This document shows positions 33,726 to 43,518 of a stretch of DNA of 55,957 nucleotides, in pieces (positions within the stretch are counted from its first letter, which is position 1; each line of letters opens with the position of its first letter). The notes under the pieces are model-generated. The model made no database searches. It worked only from the letters and a program-made list of their open reading frames with translations, and was not told where the DNA came from. Position numbers and translations under genes: made by a program. Source of the stretch: Oscillospiraceae bacterium (GTDB lineage: Bacteria > Bacillota > Clostridia > UBA1212 > UBA1255); NCBI GenBank assembly GCA_015069185.1, contig SVJB01000005.1, forward strand, positions 1 through 55,957, in the 5' to 3' direction.

Positions 33726-36224
33726 ATGCGATATAGAATATGGATTTGCAGTTTACTACTTATAGCAGCTGTCATGACTGGCGTTTTTTGTCTGACAGTT
33801 CAACATAGCAGTATGGCTGATTCTACTGATGTAACTCTTTGGACTTCATCGTCTTCTTCAGGTGAATCTGTCAAATACATATATATTGTTGGCGGTTACC
33901 ATGATCCGGATAATGGCGGTACATGGCCCTGGGGTGATACAGGCTATCCGATATCTCGTTTTATTGGTAATAACATGGGTGATATTGAGATACAATATGC
34001 AGATGGCAGTAAAGATACAATACCGCTAATATATGGATATACCCTGTGGTGGTACGATAATTGGCGCGCCGCACCGCTTCCCTTCAAAGGAAAGGGTGCT
34101 GATGAGACATTATCTCAATTGCTTCAGGATACACTCCACGTGTATGGCGCGTATAACGGTAATCCGTATTGTGCTATCAGAATCAAACCTGATCAGACAA
34201 AAGCTCTTAAGGACATCGTCTTTGTAGATAATCCTGAGAAGGAAGGTAAAGCAGTAATACATGATGTACATGTATTTGACAGTGAACCGTCAGGTACTAT
34301 ACGCGGTACAAGTAATGGCAATGCATATAAGATCAGAGCGACTGATGAGTACTTTCTGTCTCATACAATAGATAGTACAGATCCTTTCCCGGAAAGAATT
34401 TCTGAAGCTCTTGACACTCTGTGTCTTGGAGTTGCTACATCTTCTCAGGACTGGCTTAATGCTCCTGAATACACATATTCTGATAAATATACTGGGCCAA
34501 AGATATATTTCACAGGTACGCCGTATGCAAATATTGCTAATGGTGTTATTGACTTTTCACTGACAGATATTGCGACCCGCGCAGATGATACGGGATTCTT
34601 TGGAGAGTCATTAAAATATACAGAACAGTATTTTTATGGTGGTATCGGAACATATACAATGGGCGGTGCCTATTCTACAAGAATGTATTCCAGAAACAAA
34701 ACTATGCTGGTTCTCAATGGATACGGTTATACAGACCGTGCGGAGCATACACTTGGATATATTAATAGACAGTTAATGTATTATCCTGAACACAATTTAA
34801 AAATCTTTGGCATAGATATTCCCGGACATTTCACAATGGATATTGCAGATCCGCTCAACTACAAGAAGACTAACTTTGGCTTAACAAAGTATAATGATCC
34901 GGTAAAATATGGTAAAGATAATTGGAATCTTGCCAATATGGAACAGGATGGACATGGTATGATGATGCTCTCTAACTGGAGCGTATGGAAGAGCAATGGA
35001 TCCAGTAAACAGTGGGTTGAGGATAATTGGCAGTATATCAACGAAGCTGCTACATGGATCGTATGGTGTTTTGAGAATGCTGATCTTACATATTGTACCA
35101 ATAATGTATTGTATGCTGAGTCAGAGGGTGTAGTAGGTTGGATGGGATATTCTTTATATTGCAATGAGCCATGCTACCTTGGCTTATTAGCGTATATAGA
35201 GATGGCAGAGGTTGCCGGAAAGACAGAAGAAGCTGCTCTATGGCGAGAATGTGCTGAAAAATTTGGACAGGGAATACTTGATTTCTTCACAAACGAGGAT
35301 GGCACATGGAATTTTGAATACGAAGGTAAGGACAGAGATCCTTCTCTTGCATATATGAGATATTTGTATGGCTATGATACTGCAGATATGAACCAGGATT
35401 GGTTAGAACGTGCTAAGAAATCATACGCTGGTGATTTGCAGGAGATGCTGGATAAGAATGACGGTTACTGGGGCCCTTGGGGTGTAGGATATGATCATGC
35501 AACAATATTACAAAGCGCATTACTCTTGGATAAGATGTCAGATGCTACAATTCTTATGAATAATCTGTCAAAGGTTTGCTATGATCCTGATGCACCGGAT
35601 GTTTACGGTGTTGCCGAGGCCTTTGCAGTGGATACTAAGAGGGAGTATGTGCGCAGAGTAGGAGATTTTGAGAATCAGATACATACAACAGAAGTTTTAT
35701 CTGTTTACTTATTATCTATGGGTGTGTCGCCTGTAACATCGGATAATACTACTGTGAAAATCATGCCTCGCCTTGCAGCAGATTGGAATGTTGCTGTGGA
35801 GGATTTCCAGGTAGAACACACAAATGCAAGACTGGCTCTTGAGGTAAAATCACCAAAGAATGGAATTCAGACTGCAAGTATTAAGTTCCACGAATTAGAT
35901 ACTCTCAAGACTGTACAATATCGTTTCGGACCTTTTGATATAAATACAGAGTCTGCTACAATTACTGTTAACGGAGAAAATATTGAATCTGACCTGATTA
36001 CTTCCGGAGATAGCAAATGGGCATGGATAACATTAGAACCAACAGTCAATACACAGTATGACCTGGTTGCTACTACTGTTGTATCAGATGTAGAGACAAA
36101 TAATGAATCATCTTTCCCTATGTATATAATTGTTATTATTGCTTGTGTATGTGTAGGTATAGCTGTATGTGTAGCTGTAATAGTTATTAGGAAAAAGAAG
36201 CAGGAGGTAGGCATCAATGGATAA
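33726..36224 (+). CDS. Exported, membrane-anchored (alpha/alpha)-type glycosidase-like protein
   Basis: An 832-residue protein with signal peptide (to about 30), an N-terminal beta-sandwich (IYIVGGYHDPDNGG..., IPLIYGYTLWWYDNW) and a long helical domain. The latter has Trp- and acid-rich loops (WLNAPEYTYSDKY, YTEQYFYGGIGTYTMGG, AESEGVVGWMGYSLYCNEPCYLG, WGPWGVGYDHATILQ, VGDFENQIHTTEVLS). A C-terminal beta domain (VKIMPRLAADWNV), then a membrane helix with IRKKKQEVGING, follows. Layout resembles glycosidases and phosphorylases with an (alpha/alpha)6 barrel, but I cannot name the family. E and D in the AESEG and GYDHAT loops are catalytic candidates. It has a leaderless paralogue directly downstream and a decayed copy at 271-641. 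Confidence 0.65.
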   Translation: MRYRIWICSLLLIAAVMTGVFCLTVQHSSMADSTDVTLWTSSSSSGESVKYIYIVGGYHDPDNGGTWPWGDTGYPISRFIGNNMGDIEIQYADGSKDTIPLIYGYTLWWYDNWRAAPLPFKGKGADETLSQLLQDTLHVYGAYNGNPYCAIRIKPDQTKALKDIVFVDNPEKEGKAVIHDVHVFDSEPSGTIRGTSNGNAYKIRATDEYFLSHTIDSTDPFPERISEALDTLCLGVATSSQDWLNAPEYTYSDKYTGPKIYFTGTPYANIANGVIDFSLTDIATRADDTGFFGESLKYTEQYFYGGIGTYTMGGAYSTRMYSRNKTMLVLNGYGYTDRAEHTLGYINRQLMYYPEHNLKIFGIDIPGHFTMDIADPLNYKKTNFGLTKYNDPVKYGKDNWNLANMEQDGHGMMMLSNWSVWKSNGSSKQWVEDNWQYINEAATWIVWCFENADLTYCTNNVLYAESEGVVGWMGYSLYCNEPCYLGLLAYIEMAEVAGKTEEAALWRECAEKFGQGILDFFTNEDGTWNFEYEGKDRDPSLAYMRYLYGYDTADMNQDWLERAKKSYAGDLQEMLDKNDGYWGPWGVGYDHATILQSALLLDKMSDATILMNNLSKVCYDPDAPDVYGVAEAFAVDTKREYVRRVGDFENQIHTTEVLSVYLLSMGVSPVTSDNTTVKIMPRLAADWNVAVEDFQVEHTNARLALEVKSPKNGIQTASIKFHELDTLKTVQYRFGPFDINTESATITVNGENIESDLITSGDSKWAWITLEPTVNTQYDLVATTVVSDVETNNESSFPMYIIVIIACVCVGIAVCVAVIVIRKKKQEVGING

Positions 36225-38502
36225 TGCATCTACTGCGAATCGCCAGAATATTTGGTCTGCACAAAATCAAACAGGAGATAAAGCGAAATATGTATATATT
36301 ATAGGAGGATACTATTTTCCGGATAATGGTGGCACATGGCCATGGGGAGATACTGCATATAGTAAAGTTCGCTTTATAGGTAATAAAATGGCAGGTATCC
36401 AGCTGGAGTATTCAGATGGCACTATTGATAATGTACCTCTTATATATGGATATACTCTGTGGTGGTATGATAATTGGAAAGTAGCTCCGAGACCTTTCAA
36501 GGGTGAGGGATCAGATCCAGAGTTATCAGAGTTGTTACAAAAGACTCTTTTCCTGTATGGAGCATGGGAAGCAAATGAACATTGTGCACTCAGAATAGAG
36601 ACAGATAGTTCTAAACAACTAAAGGCAGTGTATTTGATTCATAATAGTGAGAAAGAAGGTAACGCAGTAATACATGGAGTTCATGTATTCGCGGACATAC
36701 CTGATGACGATTATATTATGTCCGGTATATCCGGTGATAAAATATATTCCATAAAGGCTATTGATGAGTTTTATGACACACATACAATTTTGAGCAGCAA
36801 TCCGATTACAGATAAAATAATAAATGATCTTGACCGTCTTTGTCTCGCTACGGCTACTTGTGAGAAAGACTGGCTGAATGCACCTGAGTACACATATTCA
36901 GATACATACAAAGGACCTCAAATATATTTCACCGGAACACCATATGCAAATATTGCCAACGGAGTTATTGATTTCTCATTAACTGATTTGGCCACAAGAG
37001 CAGACGACAGAGGCTTTTTAGGAGAATCACTTAGTTATACAGAACAGTATTTTTACGGTGGTATTGGTACATATACTATGGGCGGGGCCTATGGTCATAG
37101 AATGTATTCACGAAACAAGACTATGTTGGTGTTGAATGCATATGGTCTTATTGACAGGGCGGAGTTGTCTGTGAATTTTGAAAATAGATCAATGATGTTT
37201 TATCCGGAAAATAACTTGACAGTCTTTGGTATTCCTATTCCCGGACATCTTGCTATGGATGTTGCAGATCCACGTAGCTACAAGAAGGATAATTTTCACC
37301 TGACAAAATATAATAATCCGGAAGTCTACGGTGATGAGAACTGGAATCTGGCAAATGCAGAACAAGACGGACATGGTATGATGATGCTGTCTAACTGGAA
37401 TGTATGGAAGAGCCGTGGCGGCACCAAAGAATGGGTGGATAATAATTGGAAGTATATAAACGAAGCGGCAGAATGGATACTGTGGTGTTTTGAACATGAA
37501 GATATAACTTATTGTACCAATAATGTATTGTATGCAGAATCAGAAGGTGTTGTCGGATGGATGGGTTATTCTCTATATTGCAACGAGCCTTGTTATCTTG
37601 GCTTGCTTGCGTATATTGAAATGGCTGAGGCTGCAGGGAAACATGATGTAGCTACCAGATGGAAAGCTTGTGCTGAGAGATTTGATAAAGGCATTCTTGA
37701 TTTCTTTACAAATAGTGATGGTACATGGAATTTTGAATATGAGGGCAAAGACAGAGATCCGGCGCTTGGATTTATGAGATATTTATATGGCTATGATACC
37801 GCTGATATGTATCAGCCTTGGGTAGAGCGCACTATGAAGTCTTACGATGCTGACCTTGGAGAGATGATAGCCAAAGATGACGGATATTGGGGCCCTTGGG
37901 GAACTGGTTACGATCATGCTACTATACTGCAGAATGCTATGATGTTGGATAAAATGCAAGATGTAACGATTTTAATGAATAATTTATCGAAGATTTGTTA
38001 TTCGCCGTATGCACCTGATAAGTATGGTGTACCTGAGGCTTTTGCTGTAGATACAAGTAGAGAGTATATTCGAAGAGTGGGAGACTTCGAGAATCAGATT
38101 CATACCAGTGAGGTTCTTTCTGTATATTTACTATCAATGGGTATATCACCGGTGCTTGGGGATAAGACTCAGTTGAAAATAATACCGCGTCTTGCGGAGA
38201 ATTGGAATGTATCGGTAAAGAAATTTAAAGTAGAGCATACGGATGCTGTAGTAGATTTTGCTATATCATACCCTGAGTCAGGGGTACAAAAGGCGAAAAT
38301 ACACTTTGATAACATAGATACTATCAGACAGGTGAAAATGCGTTTTGGGCCTTTTGATTCAGATATATCAGAAGCAGCAGTTATGATTAATGGCGCTAAA
38401 GCAGAAAATACTATTGAATTATCGGGAGATAGTAAATGGGTATGGACTACGTTTGCACCCCGTGAGAAAACAGAGTATAATTTTGTTATAACGTATAATT
38501 GA
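36217..38502 (+). CDS. Leaderless paralogue of the preceding glycosidase-like protein
   Basis: A 761-residue protein aligned with its neighbour over the whole mature length, with long identical blocks (TGTPYANIANGVIDFSLTD, TYCTNNVLYAESEGVVGWMG, DFFTN.DGTWNFEYEGKDRDP). It begins MDNASTANRQNIWSAQ directly at the mature domain, with no signal peptide, and ends at the beta domain without membrane helix. It should therefore be cytosolic. AGGAGG (36202-36207) inside the end of the upstream gene serves its ATG, and the genes overlap by 8 bp. The arrangement suggests a pair doing the same reaction outside and inside the cell. The alternative is loss of the leader during duplication, but the well-formed ribosome site argues for function. 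Confidence 0.7.
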   Translation: MDNASTANRQNIWSAQNQTGDKAKYVYIIGGYYFPDNGGTWPWGDTAYSKVRFIGNKMAGIQLEYSDGTIDNVPLIYGYTLWWYDNWKVAPRPFKGEGSDPELSELLQKTLFLYGAWEANEHCALRIETDSSKQLKAVYLIHNSEKEGNAVIHGVHVFADIPDDDYIMSGISGDKIYSIKAIDEFYDTHTILSSNPITDKIINDLDRLCLATATCEKDWLNAPEYTYSDTYKGPQIYFTGTPYANIANGVIDFSLTDLATRADDRGFLGESLSYTEQYFYGGIGTYTMGGAYGHRMYSRNKTMLVLNAYGLIDRAELSVNFENRSMMFYPENNLTVFGIPIPGHLAMDVADPRSYKKDNFHLTKYNNPEVYGDENWNLANAEQDGHGMMMLSNWNVWKSRGGTKEWVDNNWKYINEAAEWILWCFEHEDITYCTNNVLYAESEGVVGWMGYSLYCNEPCYLGLLAYIEMAEAAGKHDVATRWKACAERFDKGILDFFTNSDGTWNFEYEGKDRDPALGFMRYLYGYDTADMYQPWVERTMKSYDADLGEMIAKDDGYWGPWGTGYDHATILQNAMMLDKMQDVTILMNNLSKICYSPYAPDKYGVPEAFAVDTSREYIRRVGDFENQIHTSEVLSVYLLSMGISPVLGDKTQLKIIPRLAENWNVSVKKFKVEHTDAVVDFAISYPESGVQKAKIHFDNIDTIRQVKMRFGPFDSDISEAAVMINGAKAENTIELSGDSKWVWTTFAPREKTEYNFVITYN

Positions 38503-38539
38503 TATATAAAAGAAAGGTAATATGAAAGGAGATTTTTGT

Positions 38540-39850
38540 ATGAAAAGAAAATCAGTTTTGGCTATAGTAATAGCTATAGTATGTATGGTGACTATGTTGT
38601 CGTCTGTTCTCGCAGTTAATGCTGAGGAAGCAAATGACACTATTGTAATATCACAGAAGAACAATATTGCAATAGCAGAAGCCCAGGAGTATCACTGGTC
38701 AGGCACATGGGGACATCAGGAATATGATTGTGAGGAAGGTGACCCCGGCTTCAACGTATTCGATGGTAATTTTGGCAATAAATGGGGTAGTGCTACTGTA
38801 GCTGAAGGTCACGATCAGTGGGTATCTGTCACTTTTGCTGCTGCACAGAATGTTGGCGGAGTTAAAGTTTGGCAAAGCGTACAAGGTTATTCCAATATCG
38901 GAAAGTTTACTATTCAGTATCAGAATGGTGGCGAGGAATGGATCGATCTGAAGGTTGTTGGCGAAGAAGATCTGGAATTTGATACTAATGTCAAAGGTGG
39001 CAGCATTGTTGATGCAATGCTTTGGGATACTTATGAATATCTTTTAGATACTCCTATATCAGTAACAGCTATGAGATTCTATATTGCTGCAACAGATGTT
39101 ATTCCTACTGCTACAGCAGCCGAATTTGCTGAAATTGAGATCTACGATGATAAAGCGTCAGTTTCACAAGTTTTTGATGGTGGTGCAGGTAACACAGGTA
39201 TCGTGCCCAACCTGACACGTGAGATTGAGTTTGATCCTGATAGCACAACAATTCTTTGCTCATCACAAGCTCAGCCTGTTAAGAACGCTATTGACTATGA
39301 CTTCGCAACAAAATGGGGTAGTGCTCAGCACTCAATTCCTCAGTGGTTTACGATTTGTCTTGATGAGGATACAAACCTGGCAGGTTTTGCTCTGTATCAG
39401 GATACAACCTGGTCAGATGTTACAGGCATGAATGTAGAGGTACTGGTTCAAGGTAAGTGGGAGACTGTTTATACATTACCTGAAGGTGAACCTATGGGAC
39501 CTGTATTGGAAGTTGATTTTGATACATTATGGAACACAGATGCTATTAGATTCAACTTCACTGCAGTAGGTGATGGTTGTAGCAGAGATTCTGGCATAAC
39601 AGGCGATACAGCACACTCATCTGTTGATATTAATGAGGTATTCATATATTCAGGTAAGTATGTAGAAGTTACAGCAGCTCCTACAGAGGATCCTAACAAG
39701 ACACCTGCTCCGACTAAGGCTCCTGTAACAAATCCTCCGGCTGCAACAGAAGCTCCAAAGAGCGAGGATGGCGGATGTGGATCATCAAGTGCTATCGCAC
39801 AGGTAATGTTGATTTTAGGTGCAGCTCTTGTAATTAAGAAGAAAAAGTAA
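38540..39850 (+). CDS. Surface protein with two discoidin (F5/8C) domains and CGSSSAIAQ C-terminal signal
   Basis: A 436-residue protein with signal peptide (to about 28, LAVNA) and two galactose-binding-like domains. The first is about residues 40-205 (FDGNFGNKWGSATVAEGHDQW, VTFAAAQNVGGVKVWQ); the second is about 235-380 (NAIDYDFATKWGSAQHSIPQW, LDEDTNLAGFALYQD). The N-K-W-G-S/T-K-W-G-S motif is the discoidin hallmark. A T/P/A linker and the tail GGCGSSSAIAQ, hydrophobic stretch, IKKKK follow. ATG at 38540 is preferred: AAAGGAG is 8 bases upstream and overlaps an earlier in-frame ATG (38522). It probably completes the operon begun at 33726. Role: glycan binding at the cell surface. Confidence 0.75.
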   Translation: MKRKSVLAIVIAIVCMVTMLSSVLAVNAEEANDTIVISQKNNIAIAEAQEYHWSGTWGHQEYDCEEGDPGFNVFDGNFGNKWGSATVAEGHDQWVSVTFAAAQNVGGVKVWQSVQGYSNIGKFTIQYQNGGEEWIDLKVVGEEDLEFDTNVKGGSIVDAMLWDTYEYLLDTPISVTAMRFYIAATDVIPTATAAEFAEIEIYDDKASVSQVFDGGAGNTGIVPNLTREIEFDPDSTTILCSSQAQPVKNAIDYDFATKWGSAQHSIPQWFTICLDEDTNLAGFALYQDTTWSDVTGMNVEVLVQGKWETVYTLPEGEPMGPVLEVDFDTLWNTDAIRFNFTAVGDGCSRDSGITGDTAHSSVDINEVFIYSGKYVEVTAAPTEDPNKTPAPTKAPVTNPPAATEAPKSEDGGCGSSSAIAQVMLILGAALVIKKKK

Positions 39851-39907
39851 AATTTTATTTCGGTATTGATTTTTATGTGGTGATTATTATATAATCAAAC
39901 ACGTAAA

Positions 39908-39980
39908 TTGCCCGGTTACTGACGGAAAAATAGGATAACCTATGGGAAGCCGGAGCATAACAAGCCGACCGTCTGGGCAG
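39908..39980 (+). ncRNA. ZTP riboswitch (pfl motif)
   Basis: The RNA has the pfl-motif core: P1 TGCCC (39909-39913) pairing with GGGCA (39975-39979), the internal AACCTATGGGAAGCCGG segment, and the 3' conserved CCG-CC-GTCTGGGCA. This aptamer binds ZTP/ZMP, an alarm for low 10-formyl-tetrahydrofolate. Its 3' P1 strand is also the 5' strand of the terminator that follows, so ligand binding should prevent termination. It precedes pflB, whose product formate feeds the one-carbon pool. Confidence 0.9.
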
Positions 39981-40013
39981 TTTTGTTTTAACGTAACAAA
40001 ACTGCCCTTTTTT
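39975..40013 (+). terminator. Terminator stem of the ZTP riboswitch expression platform
   Basis: A perfect 13-bp stem (GGGCAGTTTTGTT / AACAAAACTGCCC, loop TTAACGT) followed by six T. GGGCA is shared with aptamer helix P1, so the two structures exclude one another. Confidence 0.9.
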
Positions 40014-40051
40014 GTTATCGGTGCGATGGTATTTTTATTAAGGAGAGAAAA

Positions 40052-42295
40052 TTGATTATGAATAATAACTTTTCACAGTGGCATGGATTTATTCAAGGTA
40101 AATGGTGTGATGATATAAATGTAAGAGAGTTTATACAGAAGAATTACACTCCATATATAGGAGACGAGAGCTTCCTTGAGGGACCTACAGATAGAACTAA
40201 GAGACTCTTTAATGCATACAGTGAGAAGCTAGACGAAGAGAAGGCTGCGGGCGGAGTACTGTCAATTGACACAAGAACAGTATCATCTCTTACCAGTTAT
40301 CCTGCAGCATACCTTAAGAAAGAAGACGAGCTCATTGTCGGTTTGCAGACAGGTGCTCCTCTTGAGAGAGGTGTAAATCCGTTTGGTGGTATTAGAATGG
40401 CCAGGAGTGCTTGTAAAGCTTATGGCTATGAACTATCGCAGGAAATAGAACAAGAATTCTTTTATCGCACTACTCATAACGATGGTGTTTTTAGAGTGTA
40501 TACTGATACTATGAAAGCTATGAGACATGCCGGTATACTTACAGGTTTGCCGGATGCATACGGTAGAGGCCGTGTTATAGGTGACTATCGTAGGGTAGCA
40601 CTATACGGTGTAGACTATATTATTGAGAGGAAGAAAGAAGATAAAATAGAACTTGGCAGAAAACGTATGACAGAAGAAAATATACGTCTGTCTGAAGAAT
40701 TATATAAGCAGATCTCTTTCCTTGAGAAGCTCAAAGAGATGGCTACAATGTATGGTTGTGATATATCAAAGCCGGCTGTTAATGCCAGAGAAGCTGTACA
40801 ATGGCTGTATTTTGGCTACCTTGCAGCTAATAAGGAGCAAAATGGTGCGGCTATGTCGCTGGGGCGTGTAGGTACTTTTCTCGATATATATATTGAGAGA
40901 GACATGCGACTAGGTTTGTTAGATGAGGCCGGTGCTCAAGAATTAATTGACCAATTGGTTATGAAGCTTCGTATGATACGTCACTTGCGTACACCTGAGT
41001 ACAATGAGCTGTTTGGTGGAGATCCTGTTTGGATTACAGAGGCCGTTGGCGGTATGGGCGAAGATGGCAGGACACTGGTAACTAAGAATTCATTTAGATT
41101 TCTGCATACATTATATAATTTAGGATCAGCACCGGAACCGAATCTTACAATTCTTTGGTCTGAGAGTCTGCCTGAAGACTTTAAGCGTTATTGTGCCAGA
41201 GTATCTATAGAGACTGATTCAATTCAATATGAAAATGATGATCTGATGCGTCCTGTGTATGGAGATGATTATGCTATTGCATGCTGTGTCAGTGCAATGA
41301 AAATAGGTAAACAAACCCAGTTCTTTGGCGCTAGATGTAACTTACCTAAGACTTTACTGATGGCTCTTAATGGTGGACGCGATGAGAAATACAATATGCA
41401 AATCGGACCGGTTATGCCACCGATGCAGGATAATGTGTTAGATTATACAGAGGTAAGACATCGTCTTGATTACTATATGAGCTGGCTTGCCGGTGAATAT
41501 GTTGACACCATGAATGTTATTCATTTTATGCATGACAAATACGCATATGAGAGATTGCAACTGGCGCTCCATGATACTGATGTAGAGCGTGTTATGGCAT
41601 TTGGTGTGGCAGGACTTTCCGTTATTGCAGATAGCTTATCCGCAATCAAGTATGCAAAGGTTAGACCGGTATTCGGTGAGAATGGCCTTATTACTGACTT
41701 TGAGATTGAAGGAGATTTCCCAAAATATGGTAATGATGATGATAGAGTTGACTCTATTGCAACAGAACTACTGGACAGATTCATTACAGAACTCAGAAAG
41801 AATCCTACATATAAGGGTGCAAAACATACTTTGTCAGTACTTACAATTACAAGTAATGTAGTGTACGGAAAGAAAACAGGCTCTACTCCTGATGGCAGAA
41901 AAGCCGGAGAACCTTTTGCTCCCGGAGCTAACCCAATGCATAACCGCGAAGCAAATGGCGCTATTGCTTCTCTTAATTCTGTGGCAAAGCTGTGTTATGA
42001 CTCTTGTAGAGATGGAATATCTAATACTTTCTCAATTGTTCCGGCTGCTCTTGGTAAAACAGATAATGACAGAATTAATAATCTTGTATCCATTCTGGAT
42101 GGTTATTTTATGCAACATGCTCATCATATTAATGTTAATGTACTTGACAGACAGAAGCTGATAGATGCTATGGAAAACCCGGAATTATATCCGAATCTTA
42201 CAATCAGAGTATCAGGATATGCAGTTAATTTCCATAAACTATCTAAGGAGCAGCAGAAGGAAGTCATTAGTCGTACTTTCCATGAATCGGTATAA
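40052..42295 (+). CDS. pflB: Pyruvate formate-lyase
   Basis: A 747-residue glycyl radical enzyme that turns pyruvate and CoA into acetyl-CoA and formate. The catalytic Cys pair is C411-C412 (IACCVSAMK) and the radical glycine is G722 in RVSGYAVNF, both at the normal distance from the C-terminus. The N-terminal [23 protein letters not shown] is typical of true PFL, not of diol or choline enzymes. Translation may start at TTG (40052, 6 bases after AGGAG) or ATG (40058, 12 bases). It is directly followed by its activase and lies under a ZTP riboswitch with terminator. Confidence 0.95.
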   Translation: MIMNNNFSQWHGFIQGKWCDDINVREFIQKNYTPYIGDESFLEGPTDRTKRLFNAYSEKLDEEKAAGGVLSIDTRTVSSLTSYPAAYLKKEDELIVGLQTGAPLERGVNPFGGIRMARSACKAYGYELSQEIEQEFFYRTTHNDGVFRVYTDTMKAMRHAGILTGLPDAYGRGRVIGDYRRVALYGVDYIIERKKEDKIELGRKRMTEENIRLSEELYKQISFLEKLKEMATMYGCDISKPAVNAREAVQWLYFGYLAANKEQNGAAMSLGRVGTFLDIYIERDMRLGLLDEAGAQELIDQLVMKLRMIRHLRTPEYNELFGGDPVWITEAVGGMGEDGRTLVTKNSFRFLHTLYNLGSAPEPNLTILWSESLPEDFKRYCARVSIETDSIQYENDDLMRPVYGDDYAIACCVSAMKIGKQTQFFGARCNLPKTLLMALNGGRDEKYNMQIGPVMPPMQDNVLDYTEVRHRLDYYMSWLAGEYVDTMNVIHFMHDKYAYERLQLALHDTDVERVMAFGVAGLSVIADSLSAIKYAKVRPVFGENGLITDFEIEGDFPKYGNDDDRVDSIATELLDRFITELRKNPTYKGAKHTLSVLTITSNVVYGKKTGSTPDGRKAGEPFAPGANPMHNREANGAIASLNSVAKLCYDSCRDGISNTFSIVPAALGKTDNDRINNLVSILDGYFMQHAHHINVNVLDRQKLIDAMENPELYPNLTIRVSGYAVNFHKLSKEQQKEVISRTFHESV

Positions 42296-42298
42296 AAT

Positions 42299-42994
42299 AT
42301 GACAGGTCGGATTCACAGTATACAATCTATGGGTACCGTTGATGGGCCGGGCGTTAGGGCTGTAGTCTTTATGTCCGGTTGTCCTTTAAGATGCATATAC
42401 TGCCACAATCCGGATACATGGGATTTTCACAGCGGGGAAGAATATACAGTAAATGATTTGGCCGCTAAGATACTTCGTTATAAGCCTTATATAAAGGATG
42501 GCGGTGTGACATTTTCAGGTGGAGAGCCATGTATGCAGGCTGATTATCTATATGAAGTTGCTACGATTTTAAAAGAAAACGGACTGCATATTGCAATTGA
42601 TACAAGCGGTGTGGTGCTAAATGATTCTGTGAAAAAGCTTCTGGGAGTTGTTGACCTAGTGCTACTTGACATCAAAATGACAACAGAGGATGAGTATATA
42701 AGATATACACGACAGTCCTTAAAGTCTGCTATAAGTTTTCTTGATGAGTTGGAGAATATGCACAAGGATACATGGATACGACATGTGGTTGTTCCTGGGA
42801 TTAATGACAGCATTGATGATATCAAGAAACTAGGTCAACTGTTGAGCGGATATGGTTGTATAAAAAAGATTGAATTGCTTCCGTTTAAGAAGCTTTGTCT
42901 GGAGAAGTATAAGAAACTTGACATTCCTTTTCAGCTTGAGAATACTCCTCAAATGTCTGAAGAAAGGTTGAACAAACTATATAAGGCGTTATAA
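42299..42994 (+). CDS. pflA: Pyruvate formate-lyase activating enzyme
   Basis: A 231-residue radical SAM enzyme that places the glycyl radical on PflB. The [4Fe-4S] triad is C28, C32, C35 in SGCPLRCIYCHNPDTW. GVTFSGGEP, the SAM-binding GGE motif, is at about residues 64-72, and ASP/Asn-rich DLVLLDIKM and VVPGINDS follow as in the family. It starts 3 bp after the pflB stop, so both are made from one riboswitch-controlled mRNA. Confidence 0.95.
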   Translation: MTGRIHSIQSMGTVDGPGVRAVVFMSGCPLRCIYCHNPDTWDFHSGEEYTVNDLAAKILRYKPYIKDGGVTFSGGEPCMQADYLYEVATILKENGLHIAIDTSGVVLNDSVKKLLGVVDLVLLDIKMTTEDEYIRYTRQSLKSAISFLDELENMHKDTWIRHVVVPGINDSIDDIKKLGQLLSGYGCIKKIELLPFKKLCLEKYKKLDIPFQLENTPQMSEERLNKLYKAL

Positions 42995-43003
42995 TTAGAT
43001 TTA

Positions 43004-43032
43004 TTGCATTTTATATCATATGTATGTATAAT
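43004..43032 (+). promoter_or_regulatory. SigA-type promoter for the NfeD/SPFH operon
   Basis: -35 TTGCAT (43004-43009), 17-bp spacer, -10 TATAAT (43027-43032), 33 bp before the start codon. Confidence 0.65.
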
Positions 43033-43064
43033 ATCAGTAAAAGAACGTTTGGAGGTGGCAGAAT

Positions 43065-43493
43065 ATGTTGTGGATTGTATGGGTAGCGATATTTATAATT
43101 TGTTTGCTGGCTGAAGCAATTACGCCGCAACTTACTACTGTATGGTTTTCGTTAGGTAGTTTGGTTGCATTGATAGTGTATTTTATTGTTCCTGAGATGA
43201 TATGGCTTCAGATCGTTTGTTTTATCGTTGTTACTGCAATTGCGATTATTTTCACACGTAAGGCGGCCAGAAGATTTCTTAGGGGACGTGTACAGCCTAC
43301 TAATGCTGACAGATGTCTTGGCGCGGAAGCTGTAGTTATAGAGGATATTAATAATATTCAGGGTCTTGGTCAGGTTAAGGTCAAGGGAGAAGTATGGTCG
43401 GCGAAGTCCCAGAATAATGAAATAATTGAAAAAGATTCAATTGTACGCATCGAGAAAATCGAGGGCGTTAAGGTTATAGTTGCTAAAATATAA
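43065..43493 (+). CDS. NfeD-like membrane protein
   Basis: A 142-residue protein with two or three membrane helices in the first 75 residues (LWIVWVAIFIICLLAEAIT; TVWFSLGSLVALIVYFI) and a C-terminal OB-fold (VIEDINNIQGLGQVKVKGEVWSAKSQN, then KDSIVRIEKIEGVKVIV). This is the short NfeD form that partners with SPFH proteins in bacterial membrane microdomains. The SPFH gene follows 25 bp later. Confidence 0.85.
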   Translation: MLWIVWVAIFIICLLAEAITPQLTTVWFSLGSLVALIVYFIVPEMIWLQIVCFIVVTAIAIIFTRKAARRFLRGRVQPTNADRCLGAEAVVIEDINNIQGLGQVKVKGEVWSAKSQNNEIIEKDSIVRIEKIEGVKVIVAKI

Positions 43494-43518
43494 TTATTTA
43501 GAAAGAGAGGAAAGAAGT

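Noticed and set aside
42299-42994. Duplicate PFL activase function for the radical SAM protein at 18.3 kb
   Set aside because: That protein has an extra N-terminal Cys-rich knuckle and lies in an Fe-S gene group; the true activase follows pflB.
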